Positions 23,188-31,697 of a DNA stretch of 46,883 nucleotides are shown one piece after another. The stretch spans positions 1 through 46,883 of the forward strand of contig JAKEET010000020.1 of the NCBI GenBank assembly GCA_022616435.1. The letters are read 5' to 3'. The position numbers and the translations under genes are program-made. Under the pieces are notes generated by a model. It worked only from the letters and a program-made list of their open reading frames with translations, made no database searches and was not told where the DNA came from. Within the stretch, counting starts at the first letter, position 1. Each line of letters begins with the position of its first letter. This DNA comes from Gemmataceae bacterium. GTDB taxonomy: Bacteria > Planctomycetota > Planctomycetia > Gemmatales > Gemmataceae.

Positions 23188-23345
23188 GAATATGGACCCG
23201 GAACGAGTGTGTTGCAGCGGGATCATCTCGGGTGCCATGCTTTCGCGGATCCCTCGCCACACGAGCATGTTCTGGACCTACACCGCGAAAGCATGCGGTC
23301 CGCGCCGGGGACAGCATGCCACCCGAAGATGTCCACGCCACCCAA

Positions 23346-25124
23346 CTACGCCACCTTGCGGCCCAGCCGGGCGTTGCGCGCGAGCTTCGCGCTCGTGGCC
23401 TGGGCGACCGCTCTCCACCAGGTTTTCCAGCCTTGCTTGCTGAACAGGCCCCACTGCAAGTACGTGCGCAGGAAGCGCAGGCGATCGGTGCGCGACAGCT
23501 CCGGCCGCTCGTGGAAGCTCGCGTTGAGCCGGGCCAGGTCGCGGACCCGGCAGCGCCACGTCAATCGTTGGTGAACCGACACGCCGACCAGATCGAGGAA
23601 CCAGGCCCCGTGCATGGTCTGGGGCATGAGGCTCGGTCCGGGTTGCGGGATAGCACTCCGATTCTGTCCAGCGCCGCCAGTGTCGCCGCCGGCCGTTTCC
23701 AGCAGGATGTTGTTCGCCTTGAGGTCGCGATGCGACAGTTGCCGATGATGCAAATCGCGCACGGCCTGGCCGACGAGGTGAATGCGGCCGCGCAGCCTGC
23801 GACGGCGAACGTCGGAGGGCAGCTTGACCAGATCGTCAAGGACGTCGTGCAGATGCTGGGCGTGGTCGAGCTTTTCCGTGAGCAGGTAGCCTTCGTAGAA
23901 GAGCCCGTGGCGGCGGCGGTGCAGCACCAGGAGCGGCCGGGCCGTCGGCAAGCCGCGTTCGCGAAACCCTTGCCCCTGCTGCCACGACCGCAGCGCCGGC
24001 GGCTTGCGGACCAACGAGCTCAGCGGCGTGCTCGACTTCTTCACGGCGAAACGCTTGTAGACCAGCCGCGTCGGCCGGCCGTTCACCGGCGCCGTGAATT
24101 CAACCACGGTCGAAGTGGCCGAGTCCTTGAGCACCGCGGCGTCGCTGCGGCCAAACGGCGCGTCCGGATCGGTCAGCAAGTTCGCCGCCAGCTCGCCGTC
24201 GAGGTCGGTGACCGCGTGGCCGGTGACGTGAGGCGCGTCGAGGCGGCGGAAATAGCGATTGTCCACCAGGCAGCGCCGATCGCGGCGCCGCCACTGCTTT
24301 TGCAGCGATGTCCACGTCGCCTGTTCCAGCAACCGGACCCACCATCTCACCAGGGGATCGCGTTCGGCGTGCGTCCAGCCGGCGGGCAAGGGCCGCGCTT
24401 GGAGGTAGGTGCGCAGGAAACGCAGCCGGTCCGCGCGGCTGGCTTGCATGACGAACCAGTGATTGAGGACGACGAGGTTGTCGAAGCTCTGCCGCCAGGT
24501 GAGCGGCGCGCCGAAGTGCACGTCGTTGAGGTCGATCAGGAACAATTCCGGCGCGTCGCCGTCGTTCAGCCGCAGCAGCAGGTTGCCGGCATGCAGGTCG
24601 TTGTGCCGGATGCCGGCGTCGTGCAATTGCGCCACGAACCGGCCGAGCGTTTCGGCGAGCCGTTGCCGGATGCGGGCCTGGCGCGCCGCGGACAGCCCGG
24701 GAAGCGCCTCATAGACGAACAGGTGGAGCGGCTGCGTGTTGTCGAGGCTGCGCGTGATGAGCAGGCTTTCACCATTGCTCAGCAAGCCGTGTTCCTGGGC
24801 CCAGGCCAGCGGCCAGGCGGTGGCGACGCCGCGCGCGGCGACTTCCAGGGCGCTGTCGTACTCGCGCCGCGCTTTGCTCGGGCGGATGAGCTGCCGGAAC
24901 CAGGTGACGCGGTCCGGCGTCAGGTTGTGCTTGACGTAGAACGTGACCTGCGGCAACGCGACCCGGTACACCACCCGGTGCGGCCCTTGCTTCACCACGG
25001 TCGCCTGGCCGGTGCGCAGCCATTCCTGCAGACGGACCCCGTCCGGACCCAGTTGTTGGGCGAAGTCGGGCTGCAGGCGCCAGCGAAAGGCCCCCGCAGC
25101 GACGTCATGCCGCGCTTCGTTCAT
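23346..25124 (-). CDS. Tandem lipopolysaccharide-kinase-like (WaaP/Kdo kinase family) protein
   Basis: 592 residues with two kinase-like halves. First half (about 45-260): an ATP-Lys candidate VTFYVKHNL, catalytic RHNDLHAGNLLLRL (Asp176, Asn181) and metal-binding FLIDLNDV (Asp198). Second half (about 335-585): LVYKRFAV, SHRDLKANNILLE (Asp467, Asn472) and WFLDLVGVSV (Asp511). Both halves end in the same segment, RLRFLRTYLQ (about 232-241 and 549-558), so this is an internal duplication in which both catalytic sets survive. Known family members phosphorylate inner-core lipopolysaccharide sugars. The gene overlaps the glycosyltransferase by 4 bp (ATGA), so the two are translationally coupled and probably act on one envelope glycan. 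Confidence 0.82.
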   Translation of the reverse strand: MNEARHDVAAGAFRWRLQPDFAQQLGPDGVRLQEWLRTGQATVVKQGPHRVVYRVALPQVTFYVKHNLTPDRVTWFRQLIRPSKARREYDSALEVAARGVATAWPLAWAQEHGLLSNGESLLITRSLDNTQPLHLFVYEALPGLSAARQARIRQRLAETLGRFVAQLHDAGIRHNDLHAGNLLLRLNDGDAPELFLIDLNDVHFGAPLTWRQSFDNLVVLNHWFVMQASRADRLRFLRTYLQARPLPAGWTHAERDPLVRWWVRLLEQATWTSLQKQWRRRDRRCLVDNRYFRRLDAPHVTGHAVTDLDGELAANLLTDPDAPFGRSDAAVLKDSATSTVVEFTAPVNGRPTRLVYKRFAVKKSSTPLSSLVRKPPALRSWQQGQGFRERGLPTARPLLVLHRRRHGLFYEGYLLTEKLDHAQHLHDVLDDLVKLPSDVRRRRLRGRIHLVGQAVRDLHHRQLSHRDLKANNILLETAGGDTGGAGQNRSAIPQPGPSLMPQTMHGAWFLDLVGVSVHQRLTWRCRVRDLARLNASFHERPELSRTDRLRFLRTYLQWGLFSKQGWKTWWRAVAQATSAKLARNARLGRKVA

Positions 25125-26152
25125 GCGGACTTCCTGGCGGGCGGCGATGCCTGCAGATTGCGGAGCACGTCGAGCCACAGCCGCGCGCCGTGCCGCACGT
25201 GATAGTCATGTTCGACGACCCGGCGGCACGCGCGTCCCAACCGGCGCCGCAGCGCCGCGTCGCGGACCAGCTCGCCAACCGCCCCGACCCACGCGTCCGG
25301 CGAGTCGGCGTGAAACCCCGTGATGCCGGGTTTGACGAGATCGGTCTGCACGCCGACGGAGTTGGCCACCACCGGCAGGCCGGCGGCCATGTACTGCAAC
25401 ACCTTCAGGCCGCACTTGCCCTGGCTCCACGCGTCCACGGGGAGCCAGCTGATGCCGATGTCGGCGTCGGCGAGGTCGCGGGCCTCCGTGGCTTGCGACC
25501 ACGGCCGCAGCACCACCGGCAGACCTTGGAGGGCGAGGGTCTGGTCGCAGATGAGGTGCAGGCGCAGGCACGGATACGTTTGGCCCAGGGTTTCGAGCAC
25601 GGGTCGAATCCGCGCCAACCCTTGCAGCGTGCTCGACGAGCCGATCCACGCCAGGCGGACCACGCCGCGCTCGGCTTCTTGCTGGGCGAGCGGATAGAGC
25701 TGCGGATTGACGCACGTCGGGATGACGTACACGCCCTCGGAGCGGCGCCAGCGCAAGGCCTGGTCGCGGAGCCAGTGGTTGCCGGCCACGACGGCGTCGG
25801 CGGCGCGGATCATCTCCGCGAATTCTTGCTGGCGGTGCTCGCAACGCAGGCCGCGGCGATCGTACGAATCGCGCAGGAAGACGGCGTCGTCGAAGTCGAA
25901 GACGAGGCGGCGCACCTGCCGCCGCAGGATTCGCAACTGCCACGTCGACAGCAAGCGCCGCTGGACAATGACCACGTCGGCGTCCGTGGCCGCCGGTCCC
26001 AGGGACCAGCGCGTCAGCCAGTAGCGCGGCAAGACCTGGATGGAAAAGCAATGGCCGGCGTTTTCGAGGAGCGAGCGGAACGCCACGATGCGGTAGCGGG
26101 CACACACATGATCAGGACTGGCAACCAGCGCGACGATGCGCATGCGGGTCAT
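25121..26152 (-). CDS. Glycosyltransferase (GT4-like, GT-B fold)
   Basis: 343 residues. The C-terminal nucleotide-sugar half shows the GT-B pattern: LAWIGSSSTLQGLARIRPVL near residue 190, WSQGKCGLKVLQYMAAGLPV near 265 and SVGVQTDLVKPGITGFHAD near 285. The N-terminal half contains LVFDFDDAVFLRDSYDRRG, a segment common in glycosyltransferases annotated for cell-surface glycans. There is no signal peptide. Start codons at 26152 (MTRMRIV) and 26143 (MRIV) are both possible; neither has a strong ribosome-binding site. An open frame continues upstream over smpB on the wrong frame and is discounted. It overlaps the downstream kinase-like gene by ATGA. Sugar and acceptor unknown. Confidence 0.85.
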   Translation of the reverse strand: MTRMRIVALVASPDHVCARYRIVAFRSLLENAGHCFSIQVLPRYWLTRWSLGPAATDADVVIVQRRLLSTWQLRILRRQVRRLVFDFDDAVFLRDSYDRRGLRCEHRQQEFAEMIRAADAVVAGNHWLRDQALRWRRSEGVYVIPTCVNPQLYPLAQQEAERGVVRLAWIGSSSTLQGLARIRPVLETLGQTYPCLRLHLICDQTLALQGLPVVLRPWSQATEARDLADADIGISWLPVDAWSQGKCGLKVLQYMAAGLPVVANSVGVQTDLVKPGITGFHADSPDAWVGAVGELVRDAALRRRLGRACRRVVEHDYHVRHGARLWLDVLRNLQASPPARKSA

Positions 26153-26279
26153 CCGTGACCGGGGAAACTCCCGTGGATGGGCGACTATAAGGAACGCGGC
26201 AGGCGCGGACAAGGCCAGAGACGGCTGGGATCGGGTTGTCCGGATAGCGAAGACCCGCGAACCTGGAAGCCTGGGGAAG

Positions 26280-26759
26280 CTACGGCTTCCGCCGCATGGC
26301 CTGGCGAATCTCGCGCTGGGCGGCCGCGGTCTTCTGGTCCTGGCGCTTATCGTGCAGTTTCTTGCCGCGGGCCACCGCCAGCTCCACCTTGGCCCGGCCT
26401 TTCTTGAAGTACATCTTGAGCGGCACCAGCGTGAACCCCTGCTGCGCCGCCTTGCCGGCGAACTTGGCGAGCTCACGCTTGTGCAGCAGCAGCTTCCGCG
26501 GCCTCTTCGGTTTGTGATTGAAGCGATGCGCCATCGAGTATTCCGGGATGTCGCTGTTGATCAGCCACAGCTCGCCCGCGTCGATCTTGGCATAGGCGTC
26601 GTCGAGGCTGCCGAAGCCGGCCCGCAAGCTCTTCACCTCCGTGCCGGTCAGCACCAGGCCGCATTCCAGCGAGTCGAAGACCTCGAATTCGTGGAAGGCA
26701 CGCTTGTTGCGGCAGATGGGCTGGATCTCGTCCTGGTCGGTCGCGTTCTTCTTGGCCAT
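26280..26759 (-). CDS. smpB: SsrA-binding protein SmpB
   Basis: 159 residues, normal length. SmpB binds the tRNA-like domain of tmRNA and delivers it to stalled ribosomes for trans-translation. Visible evidence: NKRAFHEFEVFDSLECGLVL, TGTEVKSLRAG, the GELWLINSDIPEYSMAHRFN segment, PKRPRKLLLHKRELAKF, LVPLKMYFKKGRAKVELAVA and the basic C-terminal tail KKLHDKRQDQKTAAAQREIR that enters the decoding centre. The gene stands alone; no tmRNA was recognised in the window. Upstream lies the inverted repeat 26804-26962. Confidence 0.96.
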   Translation of the reverse strand: MAKKNATDQDEIQPICRNKRAFHEFEVFDSLECGLVLTGTEVKSLRAGFGSLDDAYAKIDAGELWLINSDIPEYSMAHRFNHKPKRPRKLLLHKRELAKFAGKAAQQGFTLVPLKMYFKKGRAKVELAVARGKKLHDKRQDQKTAAAQREIRQAMRRKP

Positions 26760-26803
26760 CGCAGTTTGCTCCCAGCCGGCATGGTAGCAAAACGGCGCAA
26801 GCT

Positions 26804-26962
26804 GAGTAGTGAGGAGTGAGTGGTGGTTGGTGCTTGGTGGTAGTGTTGGTGGTTGGTGCGTGGTCTTCGGGAGTGCGTGGCGACCGACGGTCCCTGTGCA
26901 TCATTCACCATTCACCCAACACCAACCACCAACCACCAAGCACCAATCACCACTCACCAAGA
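26804..26962. repeat. Long inverted repeat of ACCAACCACC-type sequence
   Basis: The left arm (about 26804-26856), built of GTGAGTGGTGGTTGGTGCTT and variants, is the imperfect inverse of the right arm (about 26903-26962), with a 45-bp centre. Most of the smpB-mazG spacer (26760-27113) is this element. Its GT/CA strand bias and low complexity mark it as a dispersed intergenic repeat. Confidence 0.75.
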
Positions 26963-26968
26963 ACCGGC

Positions 26969-26996
26969 TTGACAGCATTGCCAGCGCGGTTATAGT
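26969..26996 (+). promoter_or_regulatory. Sigma70-type promoter for the MazG-like gene
   Basis: A perfect TTGACA (26969-26974) and TATAGT (26991-26996) are 16 bp apart, directly after the inverted repeat. Transcription would start near 27003, with about 110 nt of leader before the ATG at 27114. Confidence 0.6.
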
Positions 26997-27113
26997 CCGC
27001 CGTTTCCGAAATCTGACGAGGCTGCGCCGTGATCGCAGGATCGCATCGCGGCGGCGCTGGGGTGAAGCGCTGGCCTCGTCGGCGAGCGGGGATTCTCGAA
27101 CAAGGAATGCGGC

Positions 27114-27467
27114 ATGGGCGACGCCGCGACCACGGTGGCGGAGTTGAAGGACATCGTCCGTCGCTTTGTCGACGAACGGGCCTGGCAGCCGTTCCACGCC
27201 CCCAAGAACCTGGTCATGGGCCTGGCCGTGGAAACGGCCGAGCTCATGGAGCATTTCCTGTGGGTCGATGGTCCCGCGTCGTTCGAGGTCGCCAAGCAGC
27301 CGGACAAGCGCGAACCGATCGCCGACGAGCTCGCCGACGTCTTCTGCCACCTGTTGAACCTGAGCATCGCCCTGGACATGGATCTCAGCGACGCCCTGCG
27401 GGCCAAGATGGTGAAAAACGCTGTGAAGTATCCCGCGGACGTTTACCGAGGGAAATACACGGTGTGA
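27114..27467 (+). CDS. MazG-like nucleotide pyrophosphohydrolase
   Basis: 117 residues, the all-alpha NTP-PPase fold. The metal-binding Glu/Asp pattern is visible: VETAELMEHFLWVDG (ExxE near residues 42-45) and ELADVFCHLLNLSIALDMDL (ExxD near residues 72-75). Trp24 and the APKNLVMG segment match small MazG-like/dCTPase-type proteins. Known members hydrolyse non-canonical or surplus NTPs to NMP and pyrophosphate. AAGGA (27102-27106) is 7 nt before the ATG. The next gene starts 75 bp downstream in the same direction and could be co-transcribed. Confidence 0.85.
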   Translation: MGDAATTVAELKDIVRRFVDERAWQPFHAPKNLVMGLAVETAELMEHFLWVDGPASFEVAKQPDKREPIADELADVFCHLLNLSIALDMDLSDALRAKMVKNAVKYPADVYRGKYTV

Positions 27468-27542
27468 TAGGCTATTGAGCCGCACGGCAAGCTTCCCAGG
27501 CGCGGGGACCTCGGCAGTTTGCGGCGACTCAAGGAGAATGTC

Positions 27543-30470
27543 GTGCGGCCAGGCAGGATGACCATCGTCCTGACGATGTTTGCCGTCGGCGGCCTCGGCG
27601 CCTGGATGGGCGTCGTGGCCCAGGATCGGGGCACGCCCTGGCCGTCGGCGACCGAGGAGGCCGGCGGCCGCTCCCTGGTTGAATCCGCGATTCTGAAGCA
27701 AGCCGCATCCACCACGTTCGCCGACGCGCAGGCGCCGGCGCGCAAGAGCAACGTCATCAGCGCGACGCCCATTCAAACGGTTGCCGCGCACGCGCTGGAG
27801 CCGAACCAACTTCCTGCCGCCGTCCGCGATACCCATATGGACGTTGACGCGCCGGCCGTCGTTTCTGCTGTCGCGTCCGCTGTCGCGCCTCCAGAGCCGC
27901 CGGAGACCGCGACGCCATCGCACGCCGTTCCCGTCAAACTGCCGGCCGAGCTGCCGGACCAGCCGCACAAGACCGTGGCGACGCCACCGCCGCCAAGGGC
28001 GCCGGCTCCCCGGGCGCCGGCGTCGCCTGTTCCCGCAGCACCTGTGCCGGCAGCGCCGGCGACGAAATCAACCCAAGCGCCACCGCTGCCGATCCTGCCT
28101 CCGACGCCACACGAACCGCCAGCAATCGATCCGATGCCGGAGCTGCTGGCGCCGCCGAAGAAACGTGCAGCGGAAATACCGGTCAAGAAGCCAGCCGAAG
28201 TGCCGGCCCCGCCGCCGGCCCTGCCGCCGGCCCAGGAGATCGTGCCCCCGGCGCCGTTGCCGCAATTCATTGAGCCCGGGCCCGTGGTCGCGCCGCCGGC
28301 TGCGCCCGCGAACCCAACGGTCAAGACGCCGCGCGACGACGAGCCCACGGCGCCGGCGCCTGCCGCGCCGGTGACGCCGGCCACCGAAACACCACGCGAC
28401 GACACGCCGGCGCCGCCGCCCGCGAACCCAACGGTCGAGACGCCACGCGACGACATGCCCACGTCGTCGCCGCCTGCCGCGCCGGCGATACCGGCCACCG
28501 AAACGCCGCGCGACGACAAGCAATCGCCGCCGTCCGCGAGCCCAACGGTCGCGACACCTGCCGCGCCCGCGCCGCCGACGATCGAAACGCCGCGTGACGA
28601 CAAGAAGCCGCGGCCCGCCGCATCCATCCGGGCCAAACCGCTGGCGCCGTCCGTGCAGCCCAAGCCGGCCGCCATCGTGCCGCGGATCGCCGTGCCCGAC
28701 ATTGCCGTCCCCGCGATTCCGCAAGCGCCGGTGATGCCGCCCGCCAACGTGACGCCGCCGGCCTTTCAGGTGGCGCCGCGGCCGACGTCGTCGGTTCCGG
28801 CGCCGATCGTTGCGCCTCCCACGGCGGCGCCGACCGTGGCGATACCCGAGACGCGGCCCGCGCCAGCAGCGCCCGCGCCAGCAGCGCCCGCGCCAGCAGC
28901 GCCAGCGCCGGCCGCGCCAGCGCCGGCCGCGCCCGCGCGGCCGCCGGCGTTCCTTCTGGTCAATCCGCGGCGCTCCGCGCCGACCCCGCCCCCCCCTGCC
29001 CTGCCGCCGGCCCCGACGCTGCTCGATCAGTCGCAGCCGCCCGAGCCGCCGCTCGCATCGTCCGTCGCCCGGGTAAGCGCCCACGTTACCGTCGAGAAGC
29101 GCGGGCCGGCCGTGCTGCGTCAGGGCGTCACCGCAACCTACCAGATTGTCGTTCGCAATCGCGGCGCGGCGACGTCGGGCCCCGTCACCGTGATCGATGA
29201 AATCCCACGCCTGGCCCGATCGGTCACCGGCGAGCCCGCGCCATCCCAGCTCGGCGACAAGGCGATCTGGACCTTGCCGCCGTTGCCGCCGAACAGCGAA
29301 ACACTCTTGAAACTCAGTCTGCAAGCGGGCAGCGCCGGCGAGTTCGTCGGCAATACCACCGTGTTCGTGTCGGCCGCCACTGCCACCACCCGCGCCCAGA
29401 TCGAGGGCCCGCGTGAGCCCACGCCGGCCAAGACGGCGCCGGGCGGGCCGCTGGCCATCCAGGTCCGCGCGGCGGCCGGCGGCGCCGTCGGCCAGCAGGT
29501 GATCATCGAGATCCAGGTCGCCAACCACGGCGGCCAGACGTTGACCGAGCTGATGCTGCACGCCAAGCTCGGCGACGGACTCGCGCATCCGGCGGGCGCG
29601 CACATCGAAGCCGACGTCGGCGATCTGGCCGCCGGCGCCAGCAGGACCTTCAACGTGCCGGTGAAGGCGGTGCGTGCCGGGCGGCAATCCGTCGAGGTCA
29701 AGATCACGGCGGCCGGCGGCGCCGAAGCGGAAGCGAGCGCCACGGTGCCGGTCACGGGCGTCGGCCTGTCGATCCAGGTGGCGCCGACGACGCGCTTGCT
29801 GCTCGATCGCGACGGCGAGGTGCGCATCGATGTCACCAATCATCACGGAGAAGGCTTGCGCAACGTGATCGTCGCCGACGTCTTGCCGGAAGCCCTGCAG
29901 TTCGTGGCGGCGAGCGACCGCGGCATCTATCAGGCCAGCACCCGGACCGTCCAGTGGCTGATTGACTATCTGCCGGCGGGCGAAACGCGGTCGGTGGCGG
30001 TGCGCATCCAGGCCAAGACGCCCGGCCTGTTCCCCAAGGAAGTCAGCGCCCGCGCCGAGAACCTGCCCATAACGCGAGCCGAGAGCGTCGTGCAGGTCGA
30101 AGGCTACAGCGACCTGGTCCTCGGCATCACGCCGCGCGACCAGCCGCTCGAAGTGGGCAAGGAAACGGTGTGCGCGGTGCGCGTGCAAAACTTCGGCAAC
30201 GTCGGCGCCGACAACGTGCAGATTCAGGTGGACTTGCCGTCGGGGATGAGGCTCGGGCACGTCCAGGGACCGTCGGTCCATCGCGCCCAGGGCCGTGTGT
30301 TGATCTTCGACCCGATCGCCAAGCTGCCGGCGCGGACGCAGGCCGTATACCACATCGGCGTCGTCGCGCACGCGGAGGGCGACTGGCGCATTCGCGTCCG
30401 CGTGACCAGCGAGCAAACGCGCACGCCGGTGACGCACGAAGCAGCCCTGACGGCGTATCGCGTTCGCTAA
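27543..30470 (+). CDS. Proline-rich protein with repeated DUF11-type domains
   Basis: 975 residues from the GTG at 27543, which has AAGGAG 6 nt upstream. A signal anchor (MTIVLTMFAVGGLGAWMGVV) near the N terminus is followed by a very long Pro/Ala-rich region (about 80-510) with a repeated TPRDD motif (at least five copies, for example NPTVETPRDD) and a PAAPAPAAPA run. Then come four beta-sandwich units of the DUF11 type (about 510-620, 650-740, 745-850, 860-970), each with VRNRGAATSGPVTV- or VTNHHGEGLRNVIVADVLP-like cores. Such proteins are typical of planctomycete cell surfaces. Likely envelope-spanning: a short membrane anchor, an extended proline-rich spacer and C-terminal binding domains. 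No enzyme motif is present. Confidence 0.85.
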   Translation: MRPGRMTIVLTMFAVGGLGAWMGVVAQDRGTPWPSATEEAGGRSLVESAILKQAASTTFADAQAPARKSNVISATPIQTVAAHALEPNQLPAAVRDTHMDVDAPAVVSAVASAVAPPEPPETATPSHAVPVKLPAELPDQPHKTVATPPPPRAPAPRAPASPVPAAPVPAAPATKSTQAPPLPILPPTPHEPPAIDPMPELLAPPKKRAAEIPVKKPAEVPAPPPALPPAQEIVPPAPLPQFIEPGPVVAPPAAPANPTVKTPRDDEPTAPAPAAPVTPATETPRDDTPAPPPANPTVETPRDDMPTSSPPAAPAIPATETPRDDKQSPPSASPTVATPAAPAPPTIETPRDDKKPRPAASIRAKPLAPSVQPKPAAIVPRIAVPDIAVPAIPQAPVMPPANVTPPAFQVAPRPTSSVPAPIVAPPTAAPTVAIPETRPAPAAPAPAAPAPAAPAPAAPAPAAPARPPAFLLVNPRRSAPTPPPPALPPAPTLLDQSQPPEPPLASSVARVSAHVTVEKRGPAVLRQGVTATYQIVVRNRGAATSGPVTVIDEIPRLARSVTGEPAPSQLGDKAIWTLPPLPPNSETLLKLSLQAGSAGEFVGNTTVFVSAATATTRAQIEGPREPTPAKTAPGGPLAIQVRAAAGGAVGQQVIIEIQVANHGGQTLTELMLHAKLGDGLAHPAGAHIEADVGDLAAGASRTFNVPVKAVRAGRQSVEVKITAAGGAEAEASATVPVTGVGLSIQVAPTTRLLLDRDGEVRIDVTNHHGEGLRNVIVADVLPEALQFVAASDRGIYQASTRTVQWLIDYLPAGETRSVAVRIQAKTPGLFPKEVSARAENLPITRAESVVQVEGYSDLVLGITPRDQPLEVGKETVCAVRVQNFGNVGADNVQIQVDLPSGMRLGHVQGPSVHRAQGRVLIFDPIAKLPARTQAVYHIGVVAHAEGDWRIRVRVTSEQTRTPVTHEAALTAYRVR

Positions 30471-30887
30471 ACCTGCATTGTCTTCGAAGAGCGAGATGTT
30501 ATAAGGGTGACCCGCCGTCGAAGATCGCTGTTACGCAGCCGCTGTTACACAGCTGTGAAATGTAGACTTTTCGAGAAAACCTTGGCCAGTCGGCGCGACG
30601 CTCACTATGCTGCTTCCAACTTCGTCCTGTCCCGCCGACCACTTGAAGCTGTCAGCCACGACGGCTGAGTTCCGGGGAAAGGAATCCCCCTCCTTCTTCC
30701 CGGTGTCGAACCGCGATTGGCAATCTGCCGGAGCGAACGTCCTCGGGAGTCTGGAAACGGCCTCTTGACCTTGAGCCGTTCGGGGGGCGTTGCTAGACTC
30801 CGGCGACGATGCGGGTGTGGTGATGGAGCGGGCAAGCTCCCTCGCCGAGAAGAGGCCGGAACACCCACGCGACCCGTCGCAACAGTG

Positions 30888-30909
30888 AGGGGCTATCCGA
30901 AAAGGGGTC
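30888..30909 (+). repeat. Dispersed element GGCTATCCGAAAAGGGGTC, copy 3
   Basis: The 19-bp core at 30891-30909 is identical to copies at 4524 and 16368, all in plus orientation, and is followed by the palindrome GGGGTCGGACCCC. Confidence 0.7.
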
Positions 30910-30924
30910 GGACCCCGAGGTTTG

Positions 30925-31003
30925 AAAAATGGGGACTGGCACCGGCCATCCCTCGAAGAACCCTGCGATTGTGGAGACGAGGCCGGTGCCTGTCCCCATT
31001 TTT
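30925..31003. repeat. Inverted repeat with 23-bp arms (AAAAATGGGGACTGGCACC type)
   Basis: Arms 30925-30947 and 30981-31003 match in 22 of 23 positions as inverted copies, around a 33-nt centre. The outer ends are A/T runs. Directly next to the GGCTATCC element, so the two may be one composite unit. Confidence 0.75.
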
Positions 31004-31091
31004 TCAGGTCGGAACAACCGGGCGAGCGCCGAGCCGTCGTCGGATCCGTGATCGGACGGGCAAGGGCGCCGCGGCGAGGGGAGGTAGTCTG

Positions 31092-31625
31092 ATGAGCATG
31101 GGTCGTGTCGAGAAAGATCAAGCACGCGTCCATATTCGCTGGATGATTCGCCGCGACATGCCCGAGGTCCTCCACATCGAGCAGCACAGCTTCGAATACG
31201 CCTGGACCGAGGAAGACTTCCTGCGCTGCCTGCGGCAGCGGAACTGCATCGGCATGGTGGCCGAGCACGGCGAAAAAGTGGTCGGCTTCATGATCTATGA
31301 GCTGCACCGGAACAAGCTGCACATCCTCAACTTCGCGGTCCACACCGCCTGGCGCCGCGCCGGCGTCGGCGCCCAGATGGTCGCCAAGCTGATCAGCAAG
31401 CTGTCGAGCCATCGCCGCACGCGCATCAGCCTGGAGGTGCGCGAAACCAACCTGTCGGCCCAGCTCTTCTTCCGCCGCCAGGACTTCCGGGCGGTCCGCG
31501 TCCTCCGCGCCTTCTACGAGGACAGCGGCGAGGACGCTTTCTTGATGGAATACCGCTTCGGCAACGAAGTCGCCGAGGACATGGAAGAACACGTCAACCG
31601 CATTGCCCAGTTCGAGGAGAATTAG
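31092..31625 (+). CDS. rimI: Ribosomal-protein-alanine N-acetyltransferase RimI-like
   Basis: 177 residues, GNAT fold. Motif A, which binds acetyl-CoA, is visible as LNFAVHTAWRRAGVGAQMVA (RxxGVG). The N terminus (HIRWMIRRDMPEVLHIEQHS) and the LEVRETNLSAQLFFRRQDFR segment match RimI, which acetylates the N-terminal alanine of bS18. A 20-residue acidic extension follows the core. The ATG at 31092 has AGGGGAGG about 8 nt upstream; a second Met is two codons later, and the frame is open 125 codons upstream with no protein-like content. The usual neighbours (tsaB, tsaE) are absent. A generic GNAT acetyltransferase is the alternative. Confidence 0.85.
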   Translation: MSMGRVEKDQARVHIRWMIRRDMPEVLHIEQHSFEYAWTEEDFLRCLRQRNCIGMVAEHGEKVVGFMIYELHRNKLHILNFAVHTAWRRAGVGAQMVAKLISKLSSHRRTRISLEVRETNLSAQLFFRRQDFRAVRVLRAFYEDSGEDAFLMEYRFGNEVAEDMEEHVNRIAQFEEN

Positions 31626-31632
31626 CCCGGTT

Positions 31633-31697
31633 GTGGCGGCCGGCGCTTCGTGGCGGCCGGGGGCTTCGTGCCGGCCGGGGGCTTTGTGGTGGCCGGG
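31633..31697 (+). repeat. Four tandem copies of a 17-18-bp unit after rimI
   Basis: Units GTGGCGGCCGGCGCTTC (31633-31649), GTGGCGGCCGGGGGCTTC, GTGCCGGCCGGGGGCTTT and a partial GTGGTGGCCGGG follow head to tail. Confidence 0.75.

Larger units (their letters stand above)
30471..31091. other. 621-bp spacer before rimI, rich in repeats
   Basis: No gene is supported. It holds a GCTGTTAC/ACAGC cluster (30528-30560), a weak TTGAGC-N17-TAGACT box (30771-30799), the third GGCTATCC element (30888) and a 23-bp-arm inverted repeat (30925-31003). The rimI ribosome-binding site AGGGGAGG is at its end. Confidence 0.5.

Noticed and set aside
28068..30437. A 789-codon open frame on the minus strand over the DUF11 protein
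   Set aside because: Arg/Gly-rich shadow of the proline-rich coding sequence on the plus strand, which has an AAGGAG site, a signal anchor and DUF11 domains.
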